Shown here one piece after another: positions 1-8,107 of a DNA stretch of 38,807 nt. The notes under the pieces were generated by a model, which saw only the letters and a program-made list of their open reading frames with translations, searched no databases and had not been told where the DNA came from. The translations under genes and the position numbers were made by a program. Position 1 is the stretch's first letter. Each line of letters begins with the position of its first letter. Where the stretch lies: assembly GCA_030688205.1 (NCBI GenBank), contig JAUYIQ010000012.1:1-38807 (forward strand), read 5' to 3'. Source of the stretch: Candidatus Curtissbacteria bacterium (GTDB taxonomy: Bacteria > Patescibacteriota > Microgenomatia > Curtissbacterales > GWA2-41-24).

Positions 1-268
1 ACTCCCTCCAAAGTTTTTCCACATCTTCTTTTAAAACATCAATATTTTTAATTTCTCCTTTTGAAAGGACATAGTTTAAAATTTGATCATGGAGAATCGG
101 AGTGGGTGTAAATGTTCTTTCAACACCCGGTGTCGGATTGACAAACGTGCCCGAAAAACCGATTACTTCTATTTCTGAATCGGCTCCGCAAGCGGCAAGA
201 CCTAAACCCAACCCGATAGGCGCAACTATTTTAAATAACTTGCCCCGAATTCGCCAGTCTATTTCCAC
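1..268 (-). CDS. Putative lipoprotein, 3' end outside window
   Basis: The minus strand is open from a GTG at 268 to the window edge (about 89 residues visible). The N-terminus has basic residues, a hydrophobic stretch and a lipobox reading LAAC near residue 22-25, followed by GADSEIE, so it should be a lipid-anchored exported protein. The GTG is chosen because AAGAAGG lies 6 nt upstream (275-281); a TTG at 289 is the alternative. The mature part includes TFTPTPILHDQ and an acidic/basic helical stretch; I do not recognise a family. It lies 100 bp downstream of exosortase 1 on the same strand and may share its transcript. A plus-strand reading frame over the same bases is a shadow. Confidence 0.6.
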   Translation of the reverse strand, partial: MEIDWRIRGKLFKIVAPIGLGLGLAACGADSEIEVIGFSGTFVNPTPGVERTFTPTPILHDQILNYVLSKGEIKNIDVLKEDVEKLWRE

Positions 269-274
269 AAAAAG

Positions 275-281
275 CCTTCTT
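275..281 (-). promoter_or_regulatory. Shine-Dalgarno site of the partial lipoprotein gene
   Basis: AAGAAGG on the minus strand sits 6 nt before the GTG at 268. It decides the start of the lipoprotein gene. Confidence 0.5.
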
Positions 282-368
282 CGGCACAATTCTGCTCTTT
301 TTGAAAAATCTTGTCAAGAAACTATATCAAAAGAGGTAATACAGACTAAGAAGTAGATCGTTTGCAAT

Positions 369-977
369 TTAGTATTCCGATTCCCGCTTATCGCTTCTCT
401 CTTCCAATACATACTTATAACTAAACCACCAGAAAAAAGCCAGCCAAAACATGCTCAAAAGTACTGCACCGTATTTATGGGTTAAATCGGTAGCAACTCC
501 ACCGAAATAATAAAGTATTGCCAGAATTAAAGCTATCCTGATTACGTTGAAGATAAAGGTTCCCAAAAAGCCGATAAGAAGGACTTCTATTTTGGAAAAC
601 CTCGTATATTTCTTAGAAAATCCTCCCCATAAGCTTATCCCTAAAATTACAAAAGACTGCCAGCCGATACAATTCCACGAAATATAAGTCTTCAAACTTT
701 GGCCGTTTTTAATAACCTCAACCGTCCCCTCAAGAATCGGCACTCCCGCAAGCTTCAAAAGTGTTCCTACAAGAACCTCCTCATACGGAACAAGGACATT
801 CTCAATCACCCTGAAAAAGAACGTTTGTTCTGCAATCTTTGCAAACAGGTTGTCCAAAGTCAGAAACAAGGGCAGGAATAAAAAGATGAAAAACAGCGGT
901 AATACAAGGTGGATTACCAGCCATCGTGATACTTCGTAAATTCTAGGATTTATTGTTGAACTGTAAATTTGCTTCAT
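369..977 (-). CDS. Exosortase/archaeosortase family transpeptidase (copy 1)
   Basis: A 202-residue polytopic membrane protein with about six hydrophobic segments. It carries the exosortase catalytic signature: Cys103 in WNCIGWQS, Arg147 in FNVIRI and His167 in THKYG. Exosortases cut C-terminal tripartite sorting signals of exported proteins at the membrane and are thought to transfer them to a carrier. Two paralogues in this window (22929-23471 and 29182-29763) keep the same residues with C-R spacing of 44-45 and R-H spacing of 20, the VP[YF]E motif near residue 64 and the VLEE C-terminus. The ATG at 977 has GAAGG about 7 nt upstream. Likely substrates are the PVPE-ending proteins, the nearest being 2140-4740, separated from it by the divergent Fic gene. 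Family assignment is strong; the named exosortase subclass is unknown. Confidence 0.88.
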   Translation of the reverse strand: MKQIYSSTINPRIYEVSRWLVIHLVLPLFFIFLFLPLFLTLDNLFAKIAEQTFFFRVIENVLVPYEEVLVGTLLKLAGVPILEGTVEVIKNGQSLKTYISWNCIGWQSFVILGISLWGGFSKKYTRFSKIEVLLIGFLGTFIFNVIRIALILAILYYFGGVATDLTHKYGAVLLSMFWLAFFWWFSYKYVLEERSDKRESEY

Positions 978-1043
978 AGTTAACCTTCGATATGACTACA
1001 AATAGGGTACCATATTAGGCTAAATTTTTAATATAAACCGCCA

Positions 1044-1072
1044 TTGCAAATCGTCTATTAATCGTCTACAAT
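1044..1072 (+). promoter_or_regulatory. Sigma70-like promoter of the Fic gene
   Basis: TTGCAA (1044-1049), a 17-bp spacer and TACAAT (1067-1072) lie upstream of the ATG at 1081 with only 8 nt between -10 and start. Transcription should begin within a base or two of the ATG, giving a leaderless mRNA. No Shine-Dalgarno sequence is seen. Confidence 0.6.
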
Positions 1073-1080
1073 ACGACTAT

Positions 1081-2118
1081 ATGTTTTCTCCTAAATATAC
1101 AATTACCGATACGCTTCTTGCCAACATCAAGCGAATTAATACTCTTGTTAACGGGCTAAACAACAGGAGATTTGCAAATGTTATTTTGTTGCAGCTGGAA
1201 AGGACCGCCAGAGAGGTTTCTAGCTATGCCTCAACGAGTATTGAAGGCAATCCTCTTCCCCTAACAGAAGTAAAAAAGATCCTTAAATCTAAACCGACCC
1301 ATATAAGAGAAAGTGAAAAAGAAGTTCTTAATTATAACCAAGCCCTGCAAGGACTAAACAAAAAGCTGGAAGAAGGTAAAGTAAAACTGTCACTGGCATT
1401 AATATTAAAGATCCAAAAACAAGTCACATTGGGACTTCTTCCTTCTTATGAATCCGGAAATTTAAGGCAAAAGCCAGTCGTAGTGAATGATCCGCGAACC
1501 GGGCAAATTAAATTCCTTCCGCCGGATGTAAAAGATGTTGAAACATTGATAAAGGATTTAATTAAGTATGTTATCAAAAACAGAGAAAAAATTGACCCTT
1601 TAATTTTAGCCGGTATATTCCATAAACAAATGGTTTTAATCCACCCGTTTACTGACGGCAATGGCAGAACTACCCGTTTGGCTACAAAAGTCTTAATGGC
1701 ACAGATGGGATTAAATACTTTTAGCTTATTCAGCTTCGAGAATTATTATAACCAAAATGTTACAAGGTATTTCGAAAAAGTGGGAGAATTTGGAAATTAT
1801 TATGATTTAGTTTCCTATGGAATTGATTTTACCCCTTGGTTAGAATACTTCACGGAAGGAATCATAGATGAACTATTAAGAGTGCAAAAACTACTTCCCG
1901 AAGAAACTACATCGCCACAGACAGGACTTCAACTCTTTCATTTTAGGATATTGGATTTTATCAGGGAGAAAGGTTTTATCACCAACCGGGATTATTCCAA
2001 ATTAGCAGACCGCGCGAAAGCCACAAGAGCAATTGATTTTCAAAAGTTGATAAAATTAGGCCTGATCGAAAGAAAAGGTAAGGGTAGGGCAACTTATTAT
2101 GTCTTAAAGGAAAAATAG
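1081..2118 (+). CDS. Fic family protein (probable AMP-transferase/adenylylase)
   Basis: A 345-residue protein with a complete Fic active site: His188 in HPFTDGNGRTTR, with the GNGR anion-binding loop and Arg199. Fic enzymes usually transfer AMP from ATP to a hydroxyl of a target protein. The N-terminal region holds the inhibitory-helix motif (Ser51-xxx-Glu55-Gly56, STSIEGN), as in Fic proteins that are self-inhibited through an N-terminal helix. A Fic_N-like helical region precedes the core (residues about 10-110) and a winged-helix-like region ends the protein (about 285-345). This is the common stand-alone Fic architecture, cytoplasmic, with no membrane segment. It is transcribed divergently from exosortase 1 and ends 21 bp from the convergent surface-protein gene. 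The target is unknown, and a role in surface sorting is only suggested by position. Confidence 0.9.
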   Translation: MFSPKYTITDTLLANIKRINTLVNGLNNRRFANVILLQLERTAREVSSYASTSIEGNPLPLTEVKKILKSKPTHIRESEKEVLNYNQALQGLNKKLEEGKVKLSLALILKIQKQVTLGLLPSYESGNLRQKPVVVNDPRTGQIKFLPPDVKDVETLIKDLIKYVIKNREKIDPLILAGIFHKQMVLIHPFTDGNGRTTRLATKVLMAQMGLNTFSLFSFENYYNQNVTRYFEKVGEFGNYYDLVSYGIDFTPWLEYFTEGIIDELLRVQKLLPEETTSPQTGLQLFHFRILDFIREKGFITNRDYSKLADRAKATRAIDFQKLIKLGLIERKGKGRATYYVLKEK

Positions 2119-2139
2119 ATCCCCATTTGAAAATTGTCC

Positions 2140-4740
2140 TCATCCCCCGTTTTTTCTCCGCCTCCTTCCCAAAACCTTTCTTAATCGGTTAAACCCAAGA
2201 ATTCTCAAAAACCACATTGAAAATTGAAAATTGCTTGCCCTCCAAAACTTTAGTGAAGGAGGGAAAATTGAAAGTGTTCCCTGCCGAATACTTCTAATAA
2301 TCTTCGGAATCCCAAACGCAAACGGAGCCAGAAGAATCGAATATTCGGGAACTGGATCTCCGCCCTCGGTGTAGGTAGCGTAGATGGAGTATTTATTGGT
2401 CGTATGGGTGAAGGTAGCTGGAGATGTTAAATAGGCATTAGCTTGGGAATGCCCCTGGTCTGCACTTCCAGTATCATATTTATAATAGGCATTAACAAAC
2501 TTTGCGTATGCGTGTGCGAGAGCTAAGACGTAATCAACTGCCTCAATAGTTGGTGAAGTAGCAAAAGCGAAATCAACCCAACTATATGAAGTTCCTACAG
2601 ACACTTCATTAGTTGCTCCGTTAGTTATCAATGTTGAATCACTATGAGTATAAATTCCACCTTTAGCATTTCCTGCAGTGAGCCTTTTAGTATAGGCAGT
2701 AATCTTTGTGGCTGTTCCTGCAGCGCCTGTAAAAAGGCTTCCTCTTGTGGCCGCTCCATATGCGTACAGATCAGCTATCTCCTCAGTGCCCCCCGCCGTC
2801 TCGTACCCAAAAGTCGGGTCGACTGTGACGGGGTATTGGGCTTGGGCAAGCCAATTTTGATCGACAGTAACTGTTAATTCTCCCTTAACGGTATCAACAT
2901 TTAAATTTCCCCAGGTCGAATTATTGTTTGCGTCGGTGATTTTCGGCCGGTAAATATGGAGGGCTTTCCCCGTCTTGTAGTTTTTTCCGCCAAGTTGGGA
3001 ATAATCACCGGATTTGCCATCTTTGTAATAAACGGCATACGAGCCGACAACATTTTCCGGCCGGAAGATTGTGATGTGATTTTCTTTATCGCGGCACTCA
3101 GTCAGAGTACATGTTAATTCCGGATCCTTATTCTCCTCATTCAAAGCCGGCTGGTAGAAAAAATCCAAGTTCTTGGAATTAATGTCATAAGCAAAGACAT
3201 TGCTTTCCGGTTTTTCTTTAAGAAGTAAGTCAAACTCAAATTTGCCCGAGCTTCCGTTTTTAGCACTACCCGGCTCAGTGATTTTTTTGAAATAAAGATC
3301 CTGCTTCAGATCTTTCCAACTGATAGCATTGTTTCCTGTTTGAACCACAGCATCGGCACCTACCGGGTAGCTAATCTTCATTGAGGCTTCACCATCCCAG
3401 TTAGAAACAAGTACTTCCGGCTTGAGTTTTTTCGAATCGTTTCCGCCTACTGTAACGTTAGGAATGTCAGGGAAGTTATATGCTGCCTGTACGAGCCAAC
3501 CTGCATTCTTGCTTTCATCAAAAACCAACTTTCCTTCCTTGATGAACTTAATGGGTTCTACCAAATAAAATTGGGGGTAAATATCTTGTGCTTTTAAGAA
3601 GTATGTAAGCTCATGTACTTCTCCCTTCTTCCAATCAACTGTCCAGGTGAGCAGCCTTTGATACCCAACCTCAGTAAAGCCAACAACCGATTCCCTGCCT
3701 TCTACAACGGTTGCCGAATAGCCGGTTGGACTAAAACTTGCAGGCAAGGTTTCTGTGATTTGACCCCTAAAGTCTTGGTTTGCAACTACAGTAAGTTTGA
3801 CATCATAAGGTGAAGGTTGATAAATTCTGGTCGGGTAAGAAGTACGTTCAATATCAAAAGGTACGGATTCTTTAACCTCAAAGTAGCTTGTCGTGCTTCT
3901 TTTTCCTTCTTTTGATTCTACGATCAGGTCAAGTTTGTATAATCCCGTACCTTGAACCTTGAAGACTGCAGTGTAATCCGCGCTGTTTGTAATATTTTGC
4001 GGTCCGCACTTCCCGCTCGGCTTGATCCCCCCGTTTTCTGTGCTTAACTCTTCTCTAACTTGTAACTTGTCGCTTGTAACTTGTAACTTCAACCTGGCAT
4101 CACAAACTGCCTTACCCTGATCGTTTAGTACCCCGAAGCCAAGTTTCGCTTCTTCACCTGGTAAATAGATGCTCTTGTTGGTATTGATTGCAAGTGTTCC
4201 CCATCTGAAATCCTGAGTGGAAACGTAGTTAGCTCCTGTTGCATCCGTCCATTTGGCAGAAAGTGTGTATTTGCCGGGTTTGACTCCGGAAATATTCGAA
4301 AGCGTTACTTTAAATCCGCTGTCTTCACTAGCAATTTCAGGCTTAATATCCAATACTTCATGACCGGCATAATCCAATATAGAAGCTTCAGCTTTGGGTT
4401 CTGCAGCTTCCACCCTGCCCAATGAAAATATCCGGTCAAGCGTACTTACCTTGTTTTCGCTTCTTAGATAAAACTCCGGTTGACTTCCATTTCCAAACGT
4501 GTCGGTAACTGTTTCGATCTTTCCCCAGCTGGCAAGAGAGCCCAGTCTCGGGACCATGTCAAACAAACTCTCGTTAAAACTCAGTGCATTCAAAAGAATC
4601 GTGAATATCAAAAGAAACACCAGAAAACTAAGACCTTTTCGTCCTTTTCTTCTTGGCTGTATCCTCGGCGGATATTCCACCCAGCCGAAAGCCACTTGGT
4701 TTTTTGGTCTCAATCTGTTTCTAAAGAGTAAAATCTTCAT
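2140..4740 (-). CDS. Large exported surface protein with PVPE-type C-terminal sorting signal
   Basis: 866 residues from the ATG at 4740, which has AAGGAG 6 nt upstream; an upstream in-frame extension overlaps the HTH gene and is rejected. Residues 1-35 are basic (RRKGRKG), then one hydrophobic segment (about 36-53) acts as export signal or anchor. The extracytoplasmic part contains beta-rich Ig-like segments (YTLSAKWTDATG; Cys-containing CTLTECRDKEN) and the YPVTVDPT motif, also found in the giant protein as YPVSIDP. Near the C-terminus is the tripartite signal: PVPEY, a hydrophobic helix (SILLAPFAFGI) and a basic cluster (KIIRSIRQG). About 45 further residues rich in Trp/Phe/Arg follow the signal, which is unusual (see findings). 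An in-frame 7-bp repeat array (4053-4094) encodes a KLQVTSDKLQV-type segment. Translation is probably coupled to the upstream HTH gene (20-bp overlap). Function beyond surface display is unknown. Confidence 0.8.
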   Translation of the reverse strand: MKILLFRNRLRPKNQVAFGWVEYPPRIQPRRKGRKGLSFLVFLLIFTILLNALSFNESLFDMVPRLGSLASWGKIETVTDTFGNGSQPEFYLRSENKVSTLDRIFSLGRVEAAEPKAEASILDYAGHEVLDIKPEIASEDSGFKVTLSNISGVKPGKYTLSAKWTDATGANYVSTQDFRWGTLAINTNKSIYLPGEEAKLGFGVLNDQGKAVCDARLKLQVTSDKLQVREELSTENGGIKPSGKCGPQNITNSADYTAVFKVQGTGLYKLDLIVESKEGKRSTTSYFEVKESVPFDIERTSYPTRIYQPSPYDVKLTVVANQDFRGQITETLPASFSPTGYSATVVEGRESVVGFTEVGYQRLLTWTVDWKKGEVHELTYFLKAQDIYPQFYLVEPIKFIKEGKLVFDESKNAGWLVQAAYNFPDIPNVTVGGNDSKKLKPEVLVSNWDGEASMKISYPVGADAVVQTGNNAISWKDLKQDLYFKKITEPGSAKNGSSGKFEFDLLLKEKPESNVFAYDINSKNLDFFYQPALNEENKDPELTCTLTECRDKENHITIFRPENVVGSYAVYYKDGKSGDYSQLGGKNYKTGKALHIYRPKITDANNNSTWGNLNVDTVKGELTVTVDQNWLAQAQYPVTVDPTFGYETAGGTEEIADLYAYGAATRGSLFTGAAGTATKITAYTKRLTAGNAKGGIYTHSDSTLITNGATNEVSVGTSYSWVDFAFATSPTIEAVDYVLALAHAYAKFVNAYYKYDTGSADQGHSQANAYLTSPATFTHTTNKYSIYATYTEGGDPVPEYSILLAPFAFGIPKIIRSIRQGTLSIFPPSLKFWRASNFQFSMWFLRILGFNRLRKVLGRRRRKNGG
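2217..2263. repeat. Intergenic-type AT heptad repeat plus inverted repeat inside the 3' end of the surface gene
   Basis: ATTGAAA is repeated with 7-bp period (from 2217), then CCCTCC (2238-2243) and GGAGGG (2258-2263) form an inverted repeat with a 14-nt spacer. The same TTGAAAATTG word also occurs just downstream of the gene (about 2126-2135). The element encodes part of the extra C-terminal tail of the surface protein. Confidence 0.55.
4053..4094. repeat. Heptamer tandem array within coding sequence (6 x 7 bp)
   Basis: Six consecutive 7-bp units of the form TTGTAAC with variants (CTCTAAC, TTGTCGC, TTCAACC). The minus-strand translation is the low-complexity peptide KLQVTSDKLQV. 42 bp keeps the frame. 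Confidence 0.7.
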
Positions 4741-5191
4741 AGCTAACTCCTTTCTGCTCGGCCTCAAAAATGATCTTCGTGGTAAAAAGCGCCGCGCCGA
4801 ACAAAAACGCTTTTTCCTGTTGCCATAGCTGTCGTTTTGAGTGGGTGTTAAGTGCAAGACGACTGAGGATATTGCGGACTCCCTTTTCGGAAATCGCAAA
4901 ACATTCGTTAGTTATCAATTTGGCGAGCTTCTTTGTGGAAAAATGCGGATTTTGCAAAACTTTCTCGAGAACTGTCTGTTCCCTGAATGGGGTCGCTCTT
5001 CGCGGGTGGTTTAAAATTTGCGCTTTTTTGGGTTTTACTGAGGACTTCTTGCCTGTGTAACGCTTATTTAGGCGGTAAAAAATTGTTCTGGAGATTCCGT
5101 AGAGTTTGCACCCCAAAGTTACAGAGAGTTCACCTCTTCGAACTCTTTCTATTAATTCACAGCGTTTCTTCTGGGTTAATTTCGGCGCCAC
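4721..5191 (-). CDS. HTH protein resembling the N-terminus of an IS481/IS3-type transposase, no catalytic domain
   Basis: 156 residues from a GTG at 5191. It has a first HTH (about residues 6-40: LSVTLGCKLYGISRTIFYRL), a basic linker with HPRRATPF (about 62-69), and a second HTH-like region (about 70-115: FSTKKLAKLI, VRNILSRLALNT). This is the layout of the DNA-binding half of IS481/IS3-type transposases, but the DDE integrase core that should follow is absent. The protein instead ends in about 35 residues with a short hydrophobic patch. It overlaps the start of the PVPE surface gene, whose Shine-Dalgarno lies within its last codons, so the two are probably translationally coupled. A comparable HTH gene (27734-28672) heads the second sorting operon. 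I infer a domesticated DNA-binding regulator; a decayed transposase fragment is the alternative. Confidence 0.65.
   Translation of the reverse strand: MAPKLTQKKRCELIERVRRGELSVTLGCKLYGISRTIFYRLNKRYTGKKSSVKPKKAQILNHPRRATPFREQTVLEKVLQNPHFSTKKLAKLITNECFAISEKGVRNILSRLALNTHSKRQLWQQEKAFLFGAALFTTKIIFEAEQKGVSYEDFTL
4747..4752 (-). promoter_or_regulatory. Shine-Dalgarno site fixing the surface-protein start
   Basis: AAGGAG on the minus strand, 6 nt before the ATG at 4740 and inside the 3' end of the HTH gene. This decides the start of the surface gene. Confidence 0.7.
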
Positions 5192-5245
5192 GTCGGAAGA
5201 AATTTAAACGCCCTATCAGTTAAATTAATGTTAACATCACATGGA

Positions 5246-5258
5246 CGACAGGTGTCAA
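5246..5258. promoter_or_regulatory. Candidate operator dyad 1, CGACAggTGTCAA
   Basis: An inverted repeat GACA-gg-TGTC followed by AA. On the minus strand it contains TTGACA, a possible -35 box for the HTH gene. The same 13-bp pattern recurs at 5336-5348. Both lie in the divergent intergenic region between the HTH gene and the ABC operon. Confidence 0.35.
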
Positions 5259-5335
5259 CAGCCAAACTCAAACCTAATCTATTAGTTAGTATTAAGTATC
5301 ATTTTGATCACATCTTAATTTTGCTAATGCAAAAG

Positions 5336-5348
5336 CGACATATGTCAA
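5336..5348. promoter_or_regulatory. Candidate operator dyad 2, CGACAtaTGTCAA
   Basis: A perfect GACATATGTC palindrome followed by AA, matching dyad 1 outside the two centre bases. It ends 1 nt before the -35 box of the ABC operon promoter, where a bound protein could block RNA polymerase. Confidence 0.35.
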
Positions 5349-5349
5349 A

Positions 5350-5378
5350 TTGAGCAATACACTCAGGTGAGATATAAT
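5350..5378 (+). promoter_or_regulatory. Promoter of ABC module 1, leaderless start
   Basis: TTGAGC (5350-5355), a 17-bp spacer and a perfect TATAAT (5373-5378). The GTG at 5385 is 6 nt after the -10 box, where transcription should begin. This argues for a leaderless mRNA and against the upstream in-frame GTG at 5367, which lies upstream of the -10 box. Confidence 0.65.
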
Positions 5379-5384
5379 CTCCGC

Positions 5385-6110
5385 GTGTACAATCCAATCC
5401 TTTCCGTCTCAAACCTCTCCGTCTCCTACCAGAATGAAAACAAAAAACTTCACGTACTTAAAAACATAAATTTTCAATCAAAAGAGGGGGAATTTATCTC
5501 AATTATCGGCCCCTCAAGTTGCGGGAAAACTACACTCCTAAAAAGTATTGCCAAACTCATTGATCCTTGTTTCGGACAAATAAATACAAACGGTAAGCTT
5601 ACTCTTGTTTTCCAGGACTATTCCAAGTCCCTCTTCCAATGGAAAACTGTAAGACAAAATATAGAATTTGGCTTTGAAAGGAACGGAAAGACGGGCAACT
5701 TTCAAAAACTAATAAACCTGGTTGGCCTAAAAGGGTTTGAAAACTACCACCCTTACCAGCTATCCGGAGGAATGCAGCAAAGAGTAGCCATTGCAAGAGC
5801 GATTGCTTACGACCCCCAAATAATTTTGATGGATGAACCTTTCGGATCATTGGATTCGCAAACCAGACTAAGGCTTGAAGATGAACTTTTAAGAATTTGG
5901 GGCAGGCTGAATAAAACAATTCTGTTTGTAACCCATGACGTAGAAGAAGCAATATATCTTGCCGACAGAGTTATCGTTCTAAGCTCGAAACCGGCTAAAA
6001 TCGTCTCCGATGTCAGAATCAACCTCGCAAGGCCAAGAAACCAGATAGGAACCAAAAAAAGCAAGGAATATATACGCTTGTGGGACAAAATTTACAAATT
6101 TTTGCAATGA
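5385..6110 (+). CDS. ABC importer ATPase, nitrate/sulfonate/taurine type (module 1)
   Basis: 241 residues from the GTG at 5385, chosen because a consensus promoter overlaps the longer upstream reading. It contains Walker A GPSSCGKTT (42-50), the Q-loop region (FQDYS), signature LSGGMQQR (126-133), Walker B IILMDEP (146-152), the D-loop SLD and switch His184 in VTHDVEEA. The SLDSQTRLRLEDELLRIW segment is typical of SsuB/TauB/NrtD-type ATPases, which energise uptake through NMT1/SsuA-type binding proteins. Its stop overlaps the permease ATG by ATGA (6107-6110). The paralogue is 13656-14414. The transported substrate cannot be read from the sequence. Confidence 0.92.
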   Translation: MYNPILSVSNLSVSYQNENKKLHVLKNINFQSKEGEFISIIGPSSCGKTTLLKSIAKLIDPCFGQINTNGKLTLVFQDYSKSLFQWKTVRQNIEFGFERNGKTGNFQKLINLVGLKGFENYHPYQLSGGMQQRVAIARAIAYDPQIILMDEPFGSLDSQTRLRLEDELLRIWGRLNKTILFVTHDVEEAIYLADRVIVLSSKPAKIVSDVRINLARPRNQIGTKKSKEYIRLWDKIYKFLQ

Positions 6111-6874
6111 AATCCGAACACAAAATCTGGGGGTACGTTTTTATTCTTTTCCTTATTCTGGTCTGGGAAATACTTTCTGGCGCAAACATTATCGAAAAGC
6201 TTTTCCTTCCACCCCCGTCGAAAATAGCCGTATCTTTTTATAAACTTTTACTATCTTCCGATTTCTGGATAGATCTCACGTCAAGCCTCTACCGAATGTT
6301 TTTTGGATACGCGATTGCCGTTATGTTGGCAGTTACTCTCGGAATCCTCATGGGTTCATTTAAGCTACTTTATAATTTGCTGGATCCGCTGATCGAATTT
6401 TTAAGACCCCTCCCTTCCGTTGCCATCATTCCCGCAGCCATTCTTTTTTTGGGGATTGGAGACGTTATGAAAGTATTTATAATAGTCTGGGCTTCGACCT
6501 GGCCGATTTTGCTAAATACAATAGACGGAATCAGAAACGTTGACCCTGTACAGATCGACACAGGAAGAGTATTCGGGATGAATAAATTAGAGATTACAAG
6601 AAGCATAAAAATTCCTAACGCAGCCCCCAACATCGCAACGGGAATGAGAATAAGTCTTGCCATAGCCCTTATTCTGACCATTACCTCCGAAATGGTTTCC
6701 GGAACAAATGGTATAGGCCTTTTTATCTTGAACTCCCAAAGGTCATTTAGAATTCCCGAAATGTATGCGGGAATAATAACAGTTGCGGCAATCGGTTTTT
6801 TGCTAAACTTAATTTTTGTCAAACTGGAGCGAAAATTACTCAAGTGGAATAAAGAAGCAACAAGACAGACCTAA
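6107..6874 (+). CDS. ABC importer permease, SsuC/TauC type (module 1)
   Basis: 255 residues, about six transmembrane segments. The ATG at 6107 overlaps the ATPase stop (ATGA), indicating translational coupling; a 9-residue longer reading is rejected. The EAA-type cytoplasmic loop that contacts the ATPase is visible (DTGRVFGMNKLEITRSIKIP...N). FLRPLPSVAIIPAAILFLGIGD is the usual motif of the nitrate/sulfonate/taurine permease family. It should form a homodimer with the module 1 ATPase and receive substrate from the anchored binding protein at 8108-9127. Confidence 0.92.
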   Translation: MKSEHKIWGYVFILFLILVWEILSGANIIEKLFLPPPSKIAVSFYKLLLSSDFWIDLTSSLYRMFFGYAIAVMLAVTLGILMGSFKLLYNLLDPLIEFLRPLPSVAIIPAAILFLGIGDVMKVFIIVWASTWPILLNTIDGIRNVDPVQIDTGRVFGMNKLEITRSIKIPNAAPNIATGMRISLAIALILTITSEMVSGTNGIGLFILNSQRSFRIPEMYAGIITVAAIGFLLNLIFVKLERKLLKWNKEATRQT

Positions 6875-8104
6875 ATGAATGCAGTTCAATTCAAAAAAAT
6901 TAAAACCACCCTCGATTTTGTCTTAAAAAGCAAAATATCCGATTTTTACCGAAAGAAGTATTCAGATGAAAAATTACGGCTAAACTCTCCGCAAGACTTT
7001 CTAAACATTCCCTTTTTAACCAGAGATGAAATAGCAAAATCTCCTCCAACCGCAAGACTTTTTGTTCCTCAAGAAGAAGTTAAAACTTGGATAACTACGA
7101 GTGGAACTACATCGAAAGAGCCTCTTATAATCCCTGCTTCTCCTCTCAAACAGGATTATCTGCAAGTTCTTGCCCAAAACTTAAAAAAGTACAGCGTAAA
7201 ACGGATCATGCTTTTAAAACCTTCAGGATACGCGAATTTGCGAATATTGGATTGGAATTCACATCCCAAGCTCTCCGGCTACCCGCTTATCTTCGGGGAT
7301 TTAAGACAACTTGAAACCACCGCAAGTTTGGCAAAACTCCTAAAAATTGATGCGCTTGAAACAACCCCCACGGCTTTGCACTTTTTTATTCCGTATTTAA
7401 AAGAAATATACCCTCTCTCAAACATAAAATACATAATTTTGGGAGGAGAATACACTTCAGACCAAAAGTACAAATTTTTCAAAACCTATCTTAAAAATGC
7501 ATATTTCGACTTTACATTTGGGGGAACCGAAACAAGGGGCAAAAAAGGGCTGCGATGCGACTATTTAAACAGAACACGCGAGCCGCGGTTTTTCCATCCG
7601 ATATCCAACCTTTTCCACTTTGAAGTAACAGGCGAAGGCGAACTCATCCTGACAACCCTTTTCAAAACCCCCTTTCCTCTGATTCGGTACAAAACGGGAG
7701 ATATGGTCTCAATCACAAAGAATTCATGTCCCTGCGGAAGAAAAGAACAAATGGAGGTTTTTGGCAGGGTCGGCTACGATTCTGTCCGAATCGGGGGCAT
7801 TACAGTTCACAGGCATTTGGTTGAAGTTGCATTGCCGAAATTCAACGGCGATTGGGAAATGCACCTCTTTGAGGAAGTAAACAACAAGCGCCTTATGCCA
7901 AAACTTGTTTTGCATCTCTCAAAAACCTCAAAAAAAGAAGCGGCTTTGATTGCCGAAAGGGTTCAAAGGAATTTAAAAGTAGGTCCCAACCTTTACCTCA
8001 AAAAACTGGTCGATGATGAGATTTTCCTACCTCTGAAAATCGAGTTGGTTAACAGTTTTGAAGAAAAATACAAACGAGCTAAACTGGTTTCGCACATCAA
8101 GTAA
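6875..8104 (+). CDS. PaaK-like adenylate-forming enzyme (module 1)
   Basis: 409 residues, close to the usual 430 of phenylacetate-CoA ligase. Visible motifs are the nucleotide-binding A3 loop TTSGTTSKEPL (74-84), FGGTE in the adenine-site position, RYKTGD (the A8-like Y.TGD), and a CPCGR cluster before the C-terminal domain. Enzymes of this PaaK/LuxE/CapK group activate carboxylic acids with ATP and pass the acyl group to CoA or another thiol. The ATG follows the permease stop directly with no gap, so it belongs to the transporter operon. A paralogue (14432-15715) occurs with ABC module 2. The repeated pairing suggests the imported compound is a carboxylate that is activated on entry. This is inference, and the acceptor is unknown. 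Confidence 0.8.
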   Translation: MNAVQFKKIKTTLDFVLKSKISDFYRKKYSDEKLRLNSPQDFLNIPFLTRDEIAKSPPTARLFVPQEEVKTWITTSGTTSKEPLIIPASPLKQDYLQVLAQNLKKYSVKRIMLLKPSGYANLRILDWNSHPKLSGYPLIFGDLRQLETTASLAKLLKIDALETTPTALHFFIPYLKEIYPLSNIKYIILGGEYTSDQKYKFFKTYLKNAYFDFTFGGTETRGKKGLRCDYLNRTREPRFFHPISNLFHFEVTGEGELILTTLFKTPFPLIRYKTGDMVSITKNSCPCGRKEQMEVFGRVGYDSVRIGGITVHRHLVEVALPKFNGDWEMHLFEEVNNKRLMPKLVLHLSKTSKKEAALIAERVQRNLKVGPNLYLKKLVDDEIFLPLKIELVNSFEEKYKRAKLVSHIK

Positions 8105-8107
8105 AAA

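Noticed and set aside
102..356. Plus-strand open frame at the left edge
   Set aside because: The minus strand over the same bases has a lipobox signal peptide with a Shine-Dalgarno sequence, so the plus frame is a shadow.
4721..5191. Intact insertion sequence of the IS481/IS3 group
   Set aside because: No DDE integrase domain, no terminal inverted repeats or target duplications seen, and the gene overlaps a functional-looking gene start.
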